A stretch of DNA of 64,000 nucleotides from Gemmobacter nectariphilus DSM 15620 (GTDB taxonomy: Bacteria; Pseudomonadota; Alphaproteobacteria; Rhodobacterales; Rhodobacteraceae). Position numbers and translations under genes: made by a program. This document shows, in pieces, positions 25,429-35,044 of this stretch; the stretch's first letter is position 1; each line of letters begins with the position of its first letter. The stretch is taken from contig NZ_AUCM01000005.1 in assembly GCF_000429765.1 (NCBI RefSeq), positions 62,001-126,000 on the forward strand. The letters run 5' to 3'. Under the pieces are notes generated by a model. The model ran no database searches. It was not told the DNA's origin and saw only the letters and a program-made list of their open reading frames with translations.

Positions 25429-26856
25429 ATGGCTGAGGCCGCACCCAACCAGCTGAAACGCAATTCGCTTGGCGTCGGGGCGATCACGTTCCTTGTCGTC
25501 TCGGCAGCGGCCCCACTGACCGGATCGGGCGGCGGCGTGCCGCCCTCGATGCTGTTCGGCAATGGCGCGGGCATCGCGGCCAGCTTTGCCATTGTCACGC
25601 TGATCCTGCTGGCCTTTTCGGTCGGCTATGTGGCGATGGCCCGGCATGTGAAGAACGCGGGCGCCTTTTATGCCTTTACCGCGCAGGGTCTTGGCGGGCG
25701 CCTGGGCGGCGCGGCGGCGCTGGTCGCGATCCTGGCCTATAACGGCATGCAGATCGGGCTGATCGGGCTGTTCGGCGCGGTGGCCTCGGGCACGGCGGCC
25801 AGTTTCGGGCTGGATCTGCCCTGGTGGGTCTGGGCCTATGCCGCCATCGCGCTGGTCGCGGTCATGGGCTATCGGCAGGTCGATCTGTCGGCCAAGGTGC
25901 TGATGGTGCTGGTGCTGGCGGAATTCGCCATCGTGCTGCTGCTGGACGCGGCCATCCTGACCAGCGGCGGGGCCGAAGGGCTGAACCTTGCGCCCTTCAG
26001 CTGGGAAAACCTGACCTCGGGCACGCCGTCCATCGGGATCCTGTTCTGCTTTGCCGCCTTCATCGGGTTCGAGGCGACGACCATCTATTCCGAAGAGGCA
26101 CGCAACCCCGCCCGCACCGTGCCGCAAGCGACCTACATGTCGGTGCTGGCCATCGGCATCTTCTACATCCTGACCTCGTGGCTGATGATCATGGGGGTCG
26201 GCGTCGACAATCTGATCCCGACGCTGGAAGCGAACGGCCCCGACAACTTCCTGTTCGAACTCTCGGGCCAGTATCTGGGCGATCTGCCGACGCTGATCAT
26301 GGGCATCCTGTTCGTCACCTCGATCTTTGCTGCCGTTCTGGCCTTTCATAACGCCGTGGCGCGCTACAAGTTCGTCGCGGGGCGCGAGGGGATCCTGCCC
26401 GACCGCATGGGCACCACCCATGCCCGCCACATGTCGCCGCACATGGGGTCCATCGTTCAGACCATCCTTGCGCTGGTCGTCGTCACCATCTTTGTCGCGC
26501 TGGAGCGCGATCCGGTGCTGGAGCTGTTCGTCTGGCTGACGCAGGTGGGCACGCTGGGCATTCTGGGGCTGATGGCGCTGTCTTCCTTTGCCATCGCCGC
26601 CTTCTTCGCCAAGGATGCCATGGGGGAAAGCGTGATCTCGACCAAGATCCTGCCCATCCTGTCGGGCATCGTGATGGCCGGGCTGTTCGTCAAGATCTTC
26701 ATGGACTTCGGCGCGCTGACCGGCGCCTCGGGTGTGCTGGCGGTGGCGCTGCCGGGGCTGATCATCGTGGCGGCCATCGTGGGCTATGCGCTGGCGATCC
26801 GGCTGGCCCGCCGCGATCCGGCGCGCTTTGCCGATCTGGGCAAGGCCAAGCTGTAA
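25429..26856 (+). CDS. APC-family amino acid/polyamine permease
   Basis: The 475-residue protein has about twelve predicted spans with the APC hallmark N-terminus (RNSLGVGAITFLVVSAAAPL, with a Gly-rich first helix) and the conserved EEARNPARTVPQATY loop after the sixth span. It should import an amine or amino acid with protons or exchange it. It is divergent from an IclR regulator and 50 bases upstream of an aldehyde dehydrogenase, consistent with an amine catabolic unit. A GTG at 25411 could add six residues. Confidence 0.88.
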   Translation: MAEAAPNQLKRNSLGVGAITFLVVSAAAPLTGSGGGVPPSMLFGNGAGIAASFAIVTLILLAFSVGYVAMARHVKNAGAFYAFTAQGLGGRLGGAAALVAILAYNGMQIGLIGLFGAVASGTAASFGLDLPWWVWAYAAIALVAVMGYRQVDLSAKVLMVLVLAEFAIVLLLDAAILTSGGAEGLNLAPFSWENLTSGTPSIGILFCFAAFIGFEATTIYSEEARNPARTVPQATYMSVLAIGIFYILTSWLMIMGVGVDNLIPTLEANGPDNFLFELSGQYLGDLPTLIMGILFVTSIFAAVLAFHNAVARYKFVAGREGILPDRMGTTHARHMSPHMGSIVQTILALVVVTIFVALERDPVLELFVWLTQVGTLGILGLMALSSFAIAAFFAKDAMGESVISTKILPILSGIVMAGLFVKIFMDFGALTGASGVLAVALPGLIIVAAIVGYALAIRLARRDPARFADLGKAKL

Positions 26857-26906
26857 CCCACCCCACCGGGGCGCCCCCCGCGCCCCGGCCCTGCCCCGAG
26901 GATGCC

Positions 26907-28391
26907 ATGGTCACCCAGACCGAGATCGACCGCCTGTCCGCAGCCCCCGTGACCGCCCGCCCGCTTCTGATCGAGGGGGCCTGGGTCGACGGCACGGGCG
27001 ATCCCCTGCCGGTGCTCTCGCCTATCGACGGGCAGCCGCTGACCACCCTTGCCAGCGCGACGGCGGCCGATGTCGGCCGCGCCGTCACCTCGGCCCGCGC
27101 CGCGTTCGAGGATGGGCGCTGGTCGCGCCAGCCCCCCGCCGCGCGCAAGGCGGTGCTGCACCGGCTGGCCGACCTGATCCAGCAACATGCGCTGGAACTG
27201 GCGGTGCTGGGCGTGCGCGACAATGGCACCGAGATTTCCATGGCGCTCAAGGCCGAACCGGGCAGCGCCGCCGGCACCTTCCGCTATTACGCCGAGGCGC
27301 TGGACAAGGTGTATGGCGAAATCGCCCCCACCGCGCCGGACGTTCTGGGCCTGATCCACCGTGACCCCGTGGGTGTCGTCGGCGCCATCGTGCCGTGGAA
27401 CTTTCCCCTGATGATCGGCGCGTGGAAACTGGCCCCCGCGCTGGCCATGGGCAATTCCGTGGTGCTGAAACCTGCGGAAACCGCCTCGCTGACCCTGTTG
27501 CGGCTGGCCGAACTTGCGCTCGAGGCGGGCCTGCCGCCCGGCGTTCTGAACGTTGTCACCGGCCCCGGCCACATCACCGGCGCAGCATTGGCGCTGTCGA
27601 TGGATGTCGATGTGCTGGTCTTTACCGGCTCGGGCGCCACCGGGCGGCGTCTGCTGGAATATTCCGCCCGCTCGAACCTCAAGCGCTGCTATCTGGAACT
27701 GGGGGGCAAGTCGCCCAACATCGTCTTTGCCGATACCCCTGACCTTGGCGCCGCCGCGCAATCGGCGGCCACCGCGATCTTTCGCAATGCCGGGCAGGTC
27801 TGCGTGGCCGGCTCGCGCCTGTTGGTCGAACGCAGCATCCATGACGACTTCGTCGCCGCCCTGTCGCAGGCATCCGCAAGGATGCAGCCGGGCAATCCGC
27901 TACAGCTGACCACCCAGATCGGCGCCATCAATTCCGAGCCGCAACTGGACCGCAACCTTGGCTTTCTGCGCGATGCCGTTGCCGAAGGTGGCCAGATCGT
28001 CCTTGGGGGCGATCGCACGCTGACCGAAACCGGCGGCTGGTACATGAAGCCGACCATCGTCACCGACGTCGCCCCCCACCACCGCCTCTACCGCGAAGAG
28101 GTGTTCGGCCCCGTGCTTGCGGTCACGCCCTTTGACACCGAAGACGAGGCGGCGCGCCTCGCCAATGCCTCCGATTACGGGCTCGCGGCCGGGGTCTGGA
28201 CAGCCAATCTGTCCCGCGCCCACCGGATGATCCGCGCCCTGCGCACCGGGGTCGTTCACGTCAACACCTATGGCGGCACCGATGGCACGGTGCCCCTGGG
28301 CGGCGTCCGGCAATCGGGCAACGGGCATGACAAATCGCTGCACGCGCTCGACAAATACACCGATCTCAAGACGGCCTGGATCCAGCTCTGA
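26907..28391 (+). CDS. Aldehyde dehydrogenase, PuuC-like
   Basis: This 494-residue NAD(P)-dependent dehydrogenase has [20 protein letters not shown], the catalytic Glu in [10 protein letters not shown], the catalytic Cys in FRNAGQVCVAGSRL and EEVFGPVLAV. The overall pattern resembles gamma-glutamyl-aminobutyraldehyde and 4-aminobutyraldehyde-type dehydrogenases. Its place after the permease gene suggests that it oxidises the aldehyde formed by the aminotransferase. A gene-end repeat lies after the stop, in the orientation of the convergent truB gene. Confidence 0.88.
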   Translation: MVTQTEIDRLSAAPVTARPLLIEGAWVDGTGDPLPVLSPIDGQPLTTLASATAADVGRAVTSARAAFEDGRWSRQPPAARKAVLHRLADLIQQHALELAVLGVRDNGTEISMALKAEPGSAAGTFRYYAEALDKVYGEIAPTAPDVLGLIHRDPVGVVGAIVPWNFPLMIGAWKLAPALAMGNSVVLKPAETASLTLLRLAELALEAGLPPGVLNVVTGPGHITGAALALSMDVDVLVFTGSGATGRRLLEYSARSNLKRCYLELGGKSPNIVFADTPDLGAAAQSAATAIFRNAGQVCVAGSRLLVERSIHDDFVAALSQASARMQPGNPLQLTTQIGAINSEPQLDRNLGFLRDAVAEGGQIVLGGDRTLTETGGWYMKPTIVTDVAPHHRLYREEVFGPVLAVTPFDTEDEAARLANASDYGLAAGVWTANLSRAHRMIRALRTGVVHVNTYGGTDGTVPLGGVRQSGNGHDKSLHALDKYTDLKTAWIQL

Positions 28392-28399
28392 CCCCGGCC

Positions 28400-28480
28400 C
28401 TTTCATCTGTCCGAAAATATCCTCGGGGGGTGAAGGCGCGCCTGCGCGCCGAGGGGGGCAGAAGGCCCCCCTGCCCCGCC
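28400..28480 (-). repeat. Gene-end repeat copy e with two hairpins
   Basis: The first 31 bases are nearly identical to copy d at 22983. Hairpin 1 is GGCGCGC/GCGCGCC (28435-28450) and hairpin 2 is the conserved GGGGGGC/GCCCCCC. It lies 3' of truB in the same orientation. Confidence 0.7.
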
Positions 28481-29383
28481 TCAGACCACGAACACGCGCG
28501 AGGGGTGCAGCTCGCCCCCCATATAGCGCCCGACCGCCACCGCCCGGCCATCCTGGCTGGCCCAGCATTCGGTGCCGAACGGCAGGTTGCCGATCACCTG
28601 CCCCGGATTGCCATTGCGCAGCCGCACAGCGCCCAGCTCGCTCGCCTGCACCTCGGGCAGGTCGTGCAGCCCCACCTCCAGCGGCAGCAGCCGCGCCTCC
28701 AGCTCGGGCGTGCGGGCAAGGCGGTCGATCTCGTCGAGCGAGATCCCCTGATCGGCGCGGAACGGCCCTGACCATTCGCGCCGCAGCCAGGCGACATGGC
28801 CAAAGCAGCCCAGCGCCAGCCCCAGATCGCGCGCGATGGACCGCACATAACCGCCCTTGCCGCAAACCATTTCCAGATCGACATGATCGGCATCCGGACG
28901 GCCCAGCATCTCCAGCCGCTCGACCCACAGCGGGCGGGCCACCAGATCCATCGCCTCGCCATCGCGGGCAATGTCATAGGCGCGCTCGCCATCGACCTTC
29001 ACGGCGGAAAACTGCGGCGGCACCTGCATGATGTCGCCGCGGAACGCGCCCAGCGCCGCCTCGATCTGCGCATCGGTGGGGCGGCTCTCGCTGGTGGCGA
29101 TCACCGCGCCTTCGGCATCGTCGGTCGTCGTGGATGCCCCCAGCCGCACGCGAAAACGATAGCATTTCACCGCATCGGTGATGAACGGCACGGTCTTGGT
29201 CGCCTCGCCCAGCGCGATCGCCAGAACGCCGGTCGCGGCCGGGTCCAGCGTGCCGGCGTGACCGGCCTTTTGCGCGTTCAGCGCCCAGCGCACCTTTCCC
29301 ACGACCGAGGTCGAGGTGACGCCCGCCGGCTTGTCCACCACCAGCCAGCCGGAAACCGGTTTGCCCTTGCGCCCGCGTGCCAT
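28481..29383 (-). CDS. truB: tRNA pseudouridine(55) synthase
   Basis: TruB makes pseudouridine 55 in the T-loop of nearly all tRNAs. The 300-residue product has the motif [23 protein letters not shown] with the catalytic Asp in TLDP, the [10 protein letters not shown] opening, the substrate tyrosine region, and the [13 protein letters not shown] motif. The C-terminal domain, from about residue 240, is a PUA-like fold. It stands alone on the minus strand, not in the infB operon where it is often found. Confidence 0.97.
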   Translation of the reverse strand: MARGRKGKPVSGWLVVDKPAGVTSTSVVGKVRWALNAQKAGHAGTLDPAATGVLAIALGEATKTVPFITDAVKCYRFRVRLGASTTTDDAEGAVIATSESRPTDAQIEAALGAFRGDIMQVPPQFSAVKVDGERAYDIARDGEAMDLVARPLWVERLEMLGRPDADHVDLEMVCGKGGYVRSIARDLGLALGCFGHVAWLRREWSGPFRADQGISLDEIDRLARTPELEARLLPLEVGLHDLPEVQASELGAVRLRNGNPGQVIGNLPFGTECWASQDGRAVAVGRYMGGELHPSRVFVV

Positions 29384-29687
29384 GTCGCCCCCTTCAGCCT
29401 AAAAGCCCCGCCCGATAGCCGCGCCGCACCGCGCCGTCAACCGCCCCGCTTGACCGGCGCAGGCACAGGGCCTATACGGCGCAGGTTCGGGGCCGGAATC
29501 GGCTTGCGGACCCTTTTTCTGTTGACCGATGCCCCATGATCTTCGGCGGGGTCAGGCCGGCAGGCAAGGCATCAACAGCGCGACCGTTCTCCGGCGGGCA
29601 GCCATGGCTGGACCCGATCGAAGACCAGGAGCTCTTGGCGCGGCAATCACATCGCGGACCACCGCGAGCAGGAAAGGATACTGGCGC
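29384..29687. other. Intergenic region between truB and rplS
   Basis: The 304 bases hold the divergent 5' ends of truB and the rplS-rpmE pair. The only feature seen is the strong promoter at 29450-29478, giving an rplS leader of about 200 bases. No convincing riboswitch or small gene was found in it. Confidence 0.5.
29450..29478 (+). promoter_or_regulatory. Promoter for rplS-rpmE
   Basis: TTGACC (29450-29455) and TATACG (29473-29478) are separated by exactly 17 bases, a strong housekeeping-sigma promoter pattern for this genus. The transcript would carry a leader of about 200 bases before rplS. Confidence 0.65.
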
Positions 29688-30062
29688 ATGAACCTCATCG
29701 CGCAGATCGAGGCGGAGCAAATTGCCGCCCTGGACAAGAAGATCCCCGACTTCAAGGCTGGCGACACCGTGCGCGTCGGCTTCAAGGTGACCGAGGGCAC
29801 CCGCTCGCGGATCCAGAACTACGAAGGCGTGTGCATCAGCCGTAAAGGTGGCGCGACCATCTCGGCCTCGTTCACCGTCCGCAAGATTTCGTTCGGCGAA
29901 GGCGTCGAGCGCGTCTTCCCGCTCTACTCGACCAACATCGACTCGATCGAGGTCGTTCGCCGTGGCCGCGTGCGCCGCGCGAAACTCTACTACCTGCGCT
30001 CGCGTCGCGGCAAATCGGCCCGCATCGCCGAGATCTCGAACACCAAATCCAAAGGCGAGTGA
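29688..30062 (+). CDS. rplS: 50S ribosomal protein L19
   Basis: L19 sits at the 30S-50S interface. The 124-residue protein has the [19 protein letters not shown] motif, [22 protein letters not shown] and the signature [21 protein letters not shown], followed by [13 protein letters not shown]. The ATG at 29688 with AGGAAAGGA upstream is chosen over an in-frame start at 29529. It is followed eleven bases later by rpmE. The usual partners rpsP, rimM and trmD are not adjacent. Confidence 0.97.
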   Translation: MNLIAQIEAEQIAALDKKIPDFKAGDTVRVGFKVTEGTRSRIQNYEGVCISRKGGATISASFTVRKISFGEGVERVFPLYSTNIDSIEVVRRGRVRRAKLYYLRSRRGKSARIAEISNTKSKGE

Positions 30063-30073
30063 GGACCGGAGCC

Positions 30074-30295
30074 ATGAAAGACGGAATCCACCCCGACTAT
30101 CACATGATCACGGTCAAGATGACCGACGGGTCCACCTACCAGATCCGCAGCACCTGGGGCAAAGAGGGCGACGTGCTCGCGCTCGACATCGACCCGCTGG
30201 CGCATCCGGCCTGGACCGGCGGCAACGCCAAGCTGATGGACACCGGCGGCCGCGTGTCGAAGTTCAAGAACAAATACGCCGGCCTCGGCTTCTGA
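30074..30295 (+). CDS. rpmE: 50S ribosomal protein L31 (zinc-independent form)
   Basis: The 73-residue L31 links the 50S central protuberance to the 30S head. It starts [16 protein letters not shown] and ends [15 protein letters not shown], both typical of alphaproteobacterial L31. The CxxC zinc motif of the C+ form is absent (no Cys in the protein), as is usual in this group. It is cotranscribed with rplS and ends 20 bases before a terminator hairpin. Confidence 0.95.
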   Translation: MKDGIHPDYHMITVKMTDGSTYQIRSTWGKEGDVLALDIDPLAHPAWTGGNAKLMDTGGRVSKFKNKYAGLGF

Positions 30296-30314
30296 GCCCA
30301 GCGACAGGTCTGTC

Positions 30315-30344
30315 AAAGGCGCGCCCGCACGGCGCGCCTTTTTC
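30315..30344 (+). terminator. Terminator of rplS-rpmE
   Basis: AAAGGCGCGCC / GGCGCGCCTTT (30315-30325, 30331-30341) form an 11-bp stem followed by T-runs on the plus strand. It lies just before the end of the convergent antiporter pseudogene. Confidence 0.8.
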
Positions 30345-32055
30345 ATTGCGTGGCCGTCTCCCCGGTATCGCGCCGCCGGATGTCGGCGATCAGCGCATCG
30401 GCCGAGGGAGGCGCCTCGCCCAGCCGGATCAGCGCCTCGTGCCCCATGGCCAGCGCGCTTTCCAGGGTTTCATGCAGCGGCCAGGCGACCCCGGCCTCCA
30501 GCAATTCGCGCGCGTGATCGCGGTCGAAGGCACGGGCCAGCACCGGCACATTCGGGCAGTTCTCGCGGGCATGTTCGGCAATGCGCGTCACGGAATCGCG
30601 ATCACCTGCCGCAGCGATGATCAGCCGCGCCCTTTCCGCCCCTGCGGCCTTGAGGATTTCCGGCCGCCCGCCATCGCCATACCAGATCTTGAATCCCCGC
30701 TCGCCGGCCTCGCGGATGGCTTGCGGATCGTTGTCGATGATCGTCAGGCTGTATCCACGCTCCAGAAGCGGCTGGCTGATGATCTGCCCCATGCGGCCAT
30801 AGCCGACGATCAGCACGCTGCCTGCCACCGCCTCGGGGGCCGGCAAGCCTTCGGGGGCCGCGACCTGGCGCGCGGCGAAACGGTCATGCAGCAAGATCAT
30901 CACGGGGGTCAGGATCATCGAGATGATGACGATCGCGGTCAGGATCGCGTTCCATTCGGCCCGCAAGATGCCGAACTGCACCGCCGTGCCATAGAGGACA
31001 AAGGCGAATTCGCCGCCCTGGGCCATGATCACCGCGCGCTCCAGCGCCTCGGCCCGGCTGGCCCGGAACAGGCGCGCCACCGCGAACAGCACCACCATCT
31101 TCAACCCCAGAAAGGCCGGCACCGCCACCAGGATCAGGCCCAGATTGCGCGCGATAACCCCAAGATCCAGCGCCATGCCGACGCCCAGGAAGAACAGCCC
31201 CAGCAACAGCCCCCGGAACGGTTCGACATCTGCCTCGAGCTGAAAGCGGAAGCGCGATTCCGACAGCAGAACCCCGGCCAGAAAGGCGCCCATCGCCATC
31301 GACAGCCCGCCCGCCTGCATCAGCATCGCCGCGCCCAGCACGACCAGCAGCGCGGCCGCCGTCATCACCTCGCGCGCGCCGAACCGGGCCAGCAGGCGAA
31401 ACATCGGGTCCAGCAGATAGCGCCCCGCCAGCACCAGCACCGCAATGGCCGCAAGGCCGATCCCGATACCACGCAGCCGGTCGGCCCAGGTCGCCTCGTC
31501 GCCGCCGGGGGCCATGAAGGCCACGATGGCCAGCAGCGGCACGATGGCCAGATCCTCGAGCAGCAGGATGGAAAACATCCGCCGCCCCCGCGGCAGGGCG
31601 GCCTGGCCGCGCTCGGCCAGCAACTGCATGCAGATGGCGGTGGAACTCATGACAAAGCCGCTGGCGGCCACGAAACTGGCGGCCACCGGATAGCCAAGCG
31701 CGATGCCCACACAGATCAGCGCGGCGATGCCGACCAGCATGTAGACCAGCCCCAGCCCGAAGATCTCGCCCCGCATGGACCACAGCCGGTCCGGGCGCAT
31801 CTCCAGCCCGATCACGAACAGGAACAGCACGACCCCCAGCTCGGCCAGCCGGATGACGGATTACGCATCCTGGAACAGCCCCAGCCCATGCGGCCCTATG
31901 GCAAGCCCCGCCGCCAGATAGCCAAGGACCGACCCAAGCCCGGCCCGGCGGAACAGCGGCACCGCCACCACGGCCGCCGCAAGCATGACGACGACCACCG
32001 TCAGATCGATCCCGTGCGGCGCAGCCAGAGCCGTTTGCGCTGCCGTTTCTGCCAT
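30343..32055 (-). pseudogene. KefB-type monovalent cation:proton antiporter, broken by an in-frame TAA
   Basis: The frame from ATG 32055 encodes an N-terminal span ([20 protein letters not shown] and [19 protein letters not shown]) ending QDA, then TAA at 31861-31863. The next 506 codons continue in the same frame with the second half of the CPA2 antiporter (SVIRLAELGVVLFLFVIGLE onward) and a C-terminal RCK/TrkA-N domain (SVLIVGYGRMGQIISQPL, IIDNDPQAIREAG). The protein reads as one gene when the TAA is ignored; one base change (GAA to TAA) would do it. The product would be a K+/H+ antiporter regulated by nucleotide binding. A GTG at 31830 could restart the second part but would leave out the first two spans. 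Confidence 0.85.
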
Positions 32056-32219
32056 GCCATGCCCCCTTGCCCCGCGCGCCCAGCATGACGCCATGGACGG
32101 CCAAGGCAAGGGGGCCGCAAGGGGATCGCAACATTTGCCTTTACCCGTGGCGGCATGATCCGTAGCATCGGGCCTTGTCAGTGATGTTGCGGGCCTTGCG
32201 TCCGGGGAGCGGAGGCCCC

Positions 32220-32234
32220 TGTCAGCACCTGACA
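32220..32234. promoter_or_regulatory. Inverted repeat TGTCAGCACCTGACA before the GAF/Fis regulator
   Basis: Perfect 6-bp arms TGTCAG and CTGACA with a CAC centre, ending two bases before the ribosome-binding site of the regulator gene. It may mediate autoregulation; this is inference. Confidence 0.35.
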
Positions 32235-32241
32235 AGGGAGC

Positions 32242-33189
32242 ATGATGACCCGGCTGGAACGTCGCCACGAAGAAGCCGTCACCGCTGCGCTTGGCGCGGG
32301 CGGCGCGGCGCGCTCATCGGTCGTGGCGTCCTGGATGCGATCGGCCCGCCACCATGGGCTGGCACCCTCTCTGCGCCCCCGGGACGAGCGGATGACCCAG
32401 GCCGAACTTGCCCAGGTCCGCGCGCGCATGGAACCCGTGCTGGTTTCGGCCCAGCCGACGCTGGATCGGCTGTTCGGCGTGATGGGCAGTTTCGGCGCCT
32501 GTGTCGTGCTGGCCAGCGATACCGGCGTTCCGGTGGAACGGCGCGGCAAGGCGTCCGAAGATGGCGATTTCGCCCGCGCCGGTCTGTGGACGGGCACCCT
32601 GTGGTCGGAATCGGCGGTGGGCACCAACGGTATCGGCACCTGCATCGCCGAGGGCCGACCAATGGTGATTCACCGTGACCAGCACTTTCTGTCGGCCAAT
32701 ATCGGGCTGTCCTGCGCCTCGGCGCCGATCCACGATGCGGATGGCGCGTTGGTCGCCGTGCTGGACGTGTCCACCGCGCGCGAGGATTTCGCCGAGGCCT
32801 TTGCTGGTCTTGTCAGCCATTCCGTCACCGAAGCCGCCCGCAAGATCGAGGCCGATCTGTTTCACGCCCGCTTTCCCAAGGCGCGGATGGTGCTGGTGCC
32901 GGGGCTGGACCGCGGCCTTGGCGCGCTGCTGGCGGTGAATGCGGACGAGCTGGTGATCGGCGCCACCCGCGCGGCCCGTCAGCACCTTGGCCTGACCGGC
33001 GATCTGTCCCGCGCGCCGGTGCCGCTGGCCGACCTGCTGGGGCTGGAGGCGCACGAGCGCCCCGAGGATGGCGAACGCGCCGTCATCGCCCGCGCGATCG
33101 CGCGGTCTGGCGGGAATCTTTCGGCCGCCGCGCGCAGGTTGGGCATCAGCCGCGCCACGCTGCACCGCAAGATCGGCAGGACCGAGTAA
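32242..33189 (+). CDS. GAF domain/Fis-type HTH transcriptional regulator (AcoR-like, no AAA+ domain)
   Basis: The 315-residue protein has an N-terminal region with the [18 protein letters not shown] motif found in AcoR-type activators, a GAF effector domain (about residues 75-190: [20 protein letters not shown], then [18 protein letters not shown]), and a C-terminal Fis-type helix-turn-helix ([20 protein letters not shown]). The central sigma-54 AAA+ domain of full AcoR is missing, so it is probably a DNA-binding regulator of housekeeping promoters. Tandem ATGs at 32242 and 32245 follow GGGAG; the second is better spaced. It lies 131 bases upstream of the aldehyde dehydrogenase it may control. 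Confidence 0.85.
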   Translation: MMTRLERRHEEAVTAALGAGGAARSSVVASWMRSARHHGLAPSLRPRDERMTQAELAQVRARMEPVLVSAQPTLDRLFGVMGSFGACVVLASDTGVPVERRGKASEDGDFARAGLWTGTLWSESAVGTNGIGTCIAEGRPMVIHRDQHFLSANIGLSCASAPIHDADGALVAVLDVSTAREDFAEAFAGLVSHSVTEAARKIEADLFHARFPKARMVLVPGLDRGLGALLAVNADELVIGATRAARQHLGLTGDLSRAPVPLADLLGLEAHERPEDGERAVIARAIARSGGNLSAAARRLGISRATLHRKIGRTE

Positions 33190-33216
33190 CATTCTTTCGT
33201 GCCGTTGTCTCAGATT

Positions 33217-33232
33217 TGCGACACCTGTCGCA
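33217..33232. promoter_or_regulatory. Palindrome TGCGACACCTGTCGCA upstream of the acetaldehyde dehydrogenase
   Basis: Perfect 7-bp arms TGCGACA and TGTCGCA flank a CC centre, midway between the regulator and dehydrogenase genes. It is a good candidate binding site for the adjacent GAF/Fis regulator. Confidence 0.5.
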
Positions 33233-33320
33233 CGCGGGCTTTCGCCCCCCGGCTGACGCGCGCCCCGCCTGCGCCCACACTTCTCTCATGGCCGCACGGG
33301 AGACGGCCGGAGGAGACCAG

Positions 33321-34838
33321 ATGACCAAGCACGAGGAATTCGGCCTGAAGGCCGCGCCGTTCAAGAGCCGCTATGACAACTTCATCGGCGGTCAATGGGT
33401 GGCCCCGAAATCGGGCCGCTACATGGAAAACATCTCGCCCGTCACCGGCACGGTGGTCTGCGAGGTTGCCCGCTCGAACGCAGCCGATATCGAGGCCGCG
33501 CTGGACGCCGCCCATGCCGCCCGCCGCAAATGGGCCGCAACCAGCGTGACCGAACGGTCCAACATCCTGCTGAAGATCGCGGACCGGATCGAACAGAACC
33601 TTGAAGCCATCGCGATTGCCGAAACCTGGGACAACGGCAAGCCGCTGCGCGAGACGATGGCGGCCGACATCCCGCTGACCGTCGACCATTTCCGCTATTT
33701 CGCCGGGGCGATCCGCGCGCAGGAAGGCAGCATCGGCCAGATCGACGACGATACCGTCGCCTATCACTTTCACGAGCCGCTGGGCGTCGTCGGCCAGATC
33801 ATCCCGTGGAACTTCCCCATCCTGATGGCCGCCTGGAAACTGGCCCCCGCGCTGGCCGCCGGCAATTGCGTGGTGCTGAAACCGGCGGAACAGACCCCCG
33901 CCTCGATCCTTTACCTGCTGTCCTTCATCGAGGATCTGCTGCCGCCCGGCGTTCTGAACGTGGTCAACGGGCTGGGCGAGGAAGCGGGCGCCGCGCTGGC
34001 CAAATCCCCGCGGATCGCCAAGATCGCCTTTACCGGATCGACCCCGGTCGGCAAGCTGATCATGCATTCGGCCGCCGACAACCTGACCAACATCACGCTG
34101 GAGCTGGGCGGCAAATCCCCCAACATCTTCTTTGAAGACGTGATGAATGAGGATGACGATTTCTTCGACAAGGCGCTGGAAGGTTTCACCCTGTTCGCGC
34201 TGAACCAGGGCGAGGTCTGCACCTGCCCCAGCCGCGCGCTGATCCAGGAATCGATCTATGACCGCTTCATGGAACGCGCGCTGAAGCGGGTCGAGGCGAT
34301 CATTGCGGGCGATCCGCGCGCCGGCAACACCATGATCGGCGCTCAGGCCAGCCAGGAACAATACGACAAGATCCTGCGCTACATGGACATCGGCATGAAC
34401 GAAGGCGCCAAGGTGCTGACGGGGGGCGGTGCGAACCAGTTCAACGGCGACATCTCCTCGGGCTATTACATCAAGCCGACGGTGTTCGAGGGCCACAACA
34501 AGATGCGGATCTTCCAGGAAGAGATCTTTGGCCCCGTCGTCTCGGTGACCACGTTCAAGACCCCGGACGAGGCCATCGAGATCGCCAATGACACCGTCTT
34601 CGGCCTTGGCGCCGGGGTGTGGTCGCGAGATGCCAACACCGCCTATCGCGCCGGCCGCGCGATCGAGGCCGGGCGGGTCTGGACCAACTGCTATCACCTC
34701 TATCCGGCCGGCGCGGCCTTTGGCGGCTACAAGCAGTCGGGCATCGGGCGCGAGACGCACAAGATGATGCTGGACCACTATCAGGAAACCAAGAACCTGC
34801 TGGTCAGCTACAACCCGAAGAAGCTGGGCTTCTTCTGA
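33321..34838 (+). CDS. NAD-dependent aldehyde dehydrogenase, acetaldehyde type (ExaC/AcoD-like)
   Basis: The 505-residue protein begins [20 protein letters not shown], the N-terminus seen in ExaC/AcoD-type acetaldehyde dehydrogenases. The catalytic Cys lies in [16 protein letters not shown] and the Glu in [14 protein letters not shown]. The C-terminal [20 protein letters not shown] is also characteristic. It should oxidise acetaldehyde or short aldehydes to acids. An earlier in-frame start at 33216 crosses the palindrome and lacks a ribosome site; the ATG at 33321 has GGAGGAGA upstream. Expression is probably controlled by the upstream GAF/Fis protein. Confidence 0.9.
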   Translation: MTKHEEFGLKAAPFKSRYDNFIGGQWVAPKSGRYMENISPVTGTVVCEVARSNAADIEAALDAAHAARRKWAATSVTERSNILLKIADRIEQNLEAIAIAETWDNGKPLRETMAADIPLTVDHFRYFAGAIRAQEGSIGQIDDDTVAYHFHEPLGVVGQIIPWNFPILMAAWKLAPALAAGNCVVLKPAEQTPASILYLLSFIEDLLPPGVLNVVNGLGEEAGAALAKSPRIAKIAFTGSTPVGKLIMHSAADNLTNITLELGGKSPNIFFEDVMNEDDDFFDKALEGFTLFALNQGEVCTCPSRALIQESIYDRFMERALKRVEAIIAGDPRAGNTMIGAQASQEQYDKILRYMDIGMNEGAKVLTGGGANQFNGDISSGYYIKPTVFEGHNKMRIFQEEIFGPVVSVTTFKTPDEAIEIANDTVFGLGAGVWSRDANTAYRAGRAIEAGRVWTNCYHLYPAGAAFGGYKQSGIGRETHKMMLDHYQETKNLLVSYNPKKLGFF

Positions 34839-34842
34839 TCCT

Positions 34843-34877
34843 CCAAGGGTCCGGGCCTGTTGCGCCCGGACCCTTGG
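34843..34877 (+). terminator. Hairpin terminator after the acetaldehyde dehydrogenase
   Basis: CCAAGGGTCCGGGC / GCCCGGACCCTTGG (34843-34856, 34864-34877) form a 14-bp stem with a seven-base loop five bases after the stop codon. There is no T-run, so termination may need Rho. Confidence 0.6.
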
Positions 34878-35044
34878 CCACCCCGGTGCGCCGCCCCTCT
34901 CTGACCGCGCCGGGGCGGCCCCTTTTGCCCGATTCCCCGGCTTTTTCGCCGCGCTTCCCGCTCTGGGCGGCTATGTCGCAGGTTCCCGCTTCCCTCTCGG
35001 CGCGCGCCCGCCTATGACACCAGAAGTGAATTCCGGGGGATTGC

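Noticed and set aside
31861-31863. Recoding of TAA in the antiporter gene
   Set aside because: TAA is not a known recoding signal in this group, and no hairpin of the selenocysteine type follows. A point mutation or sequence error is far simpler.
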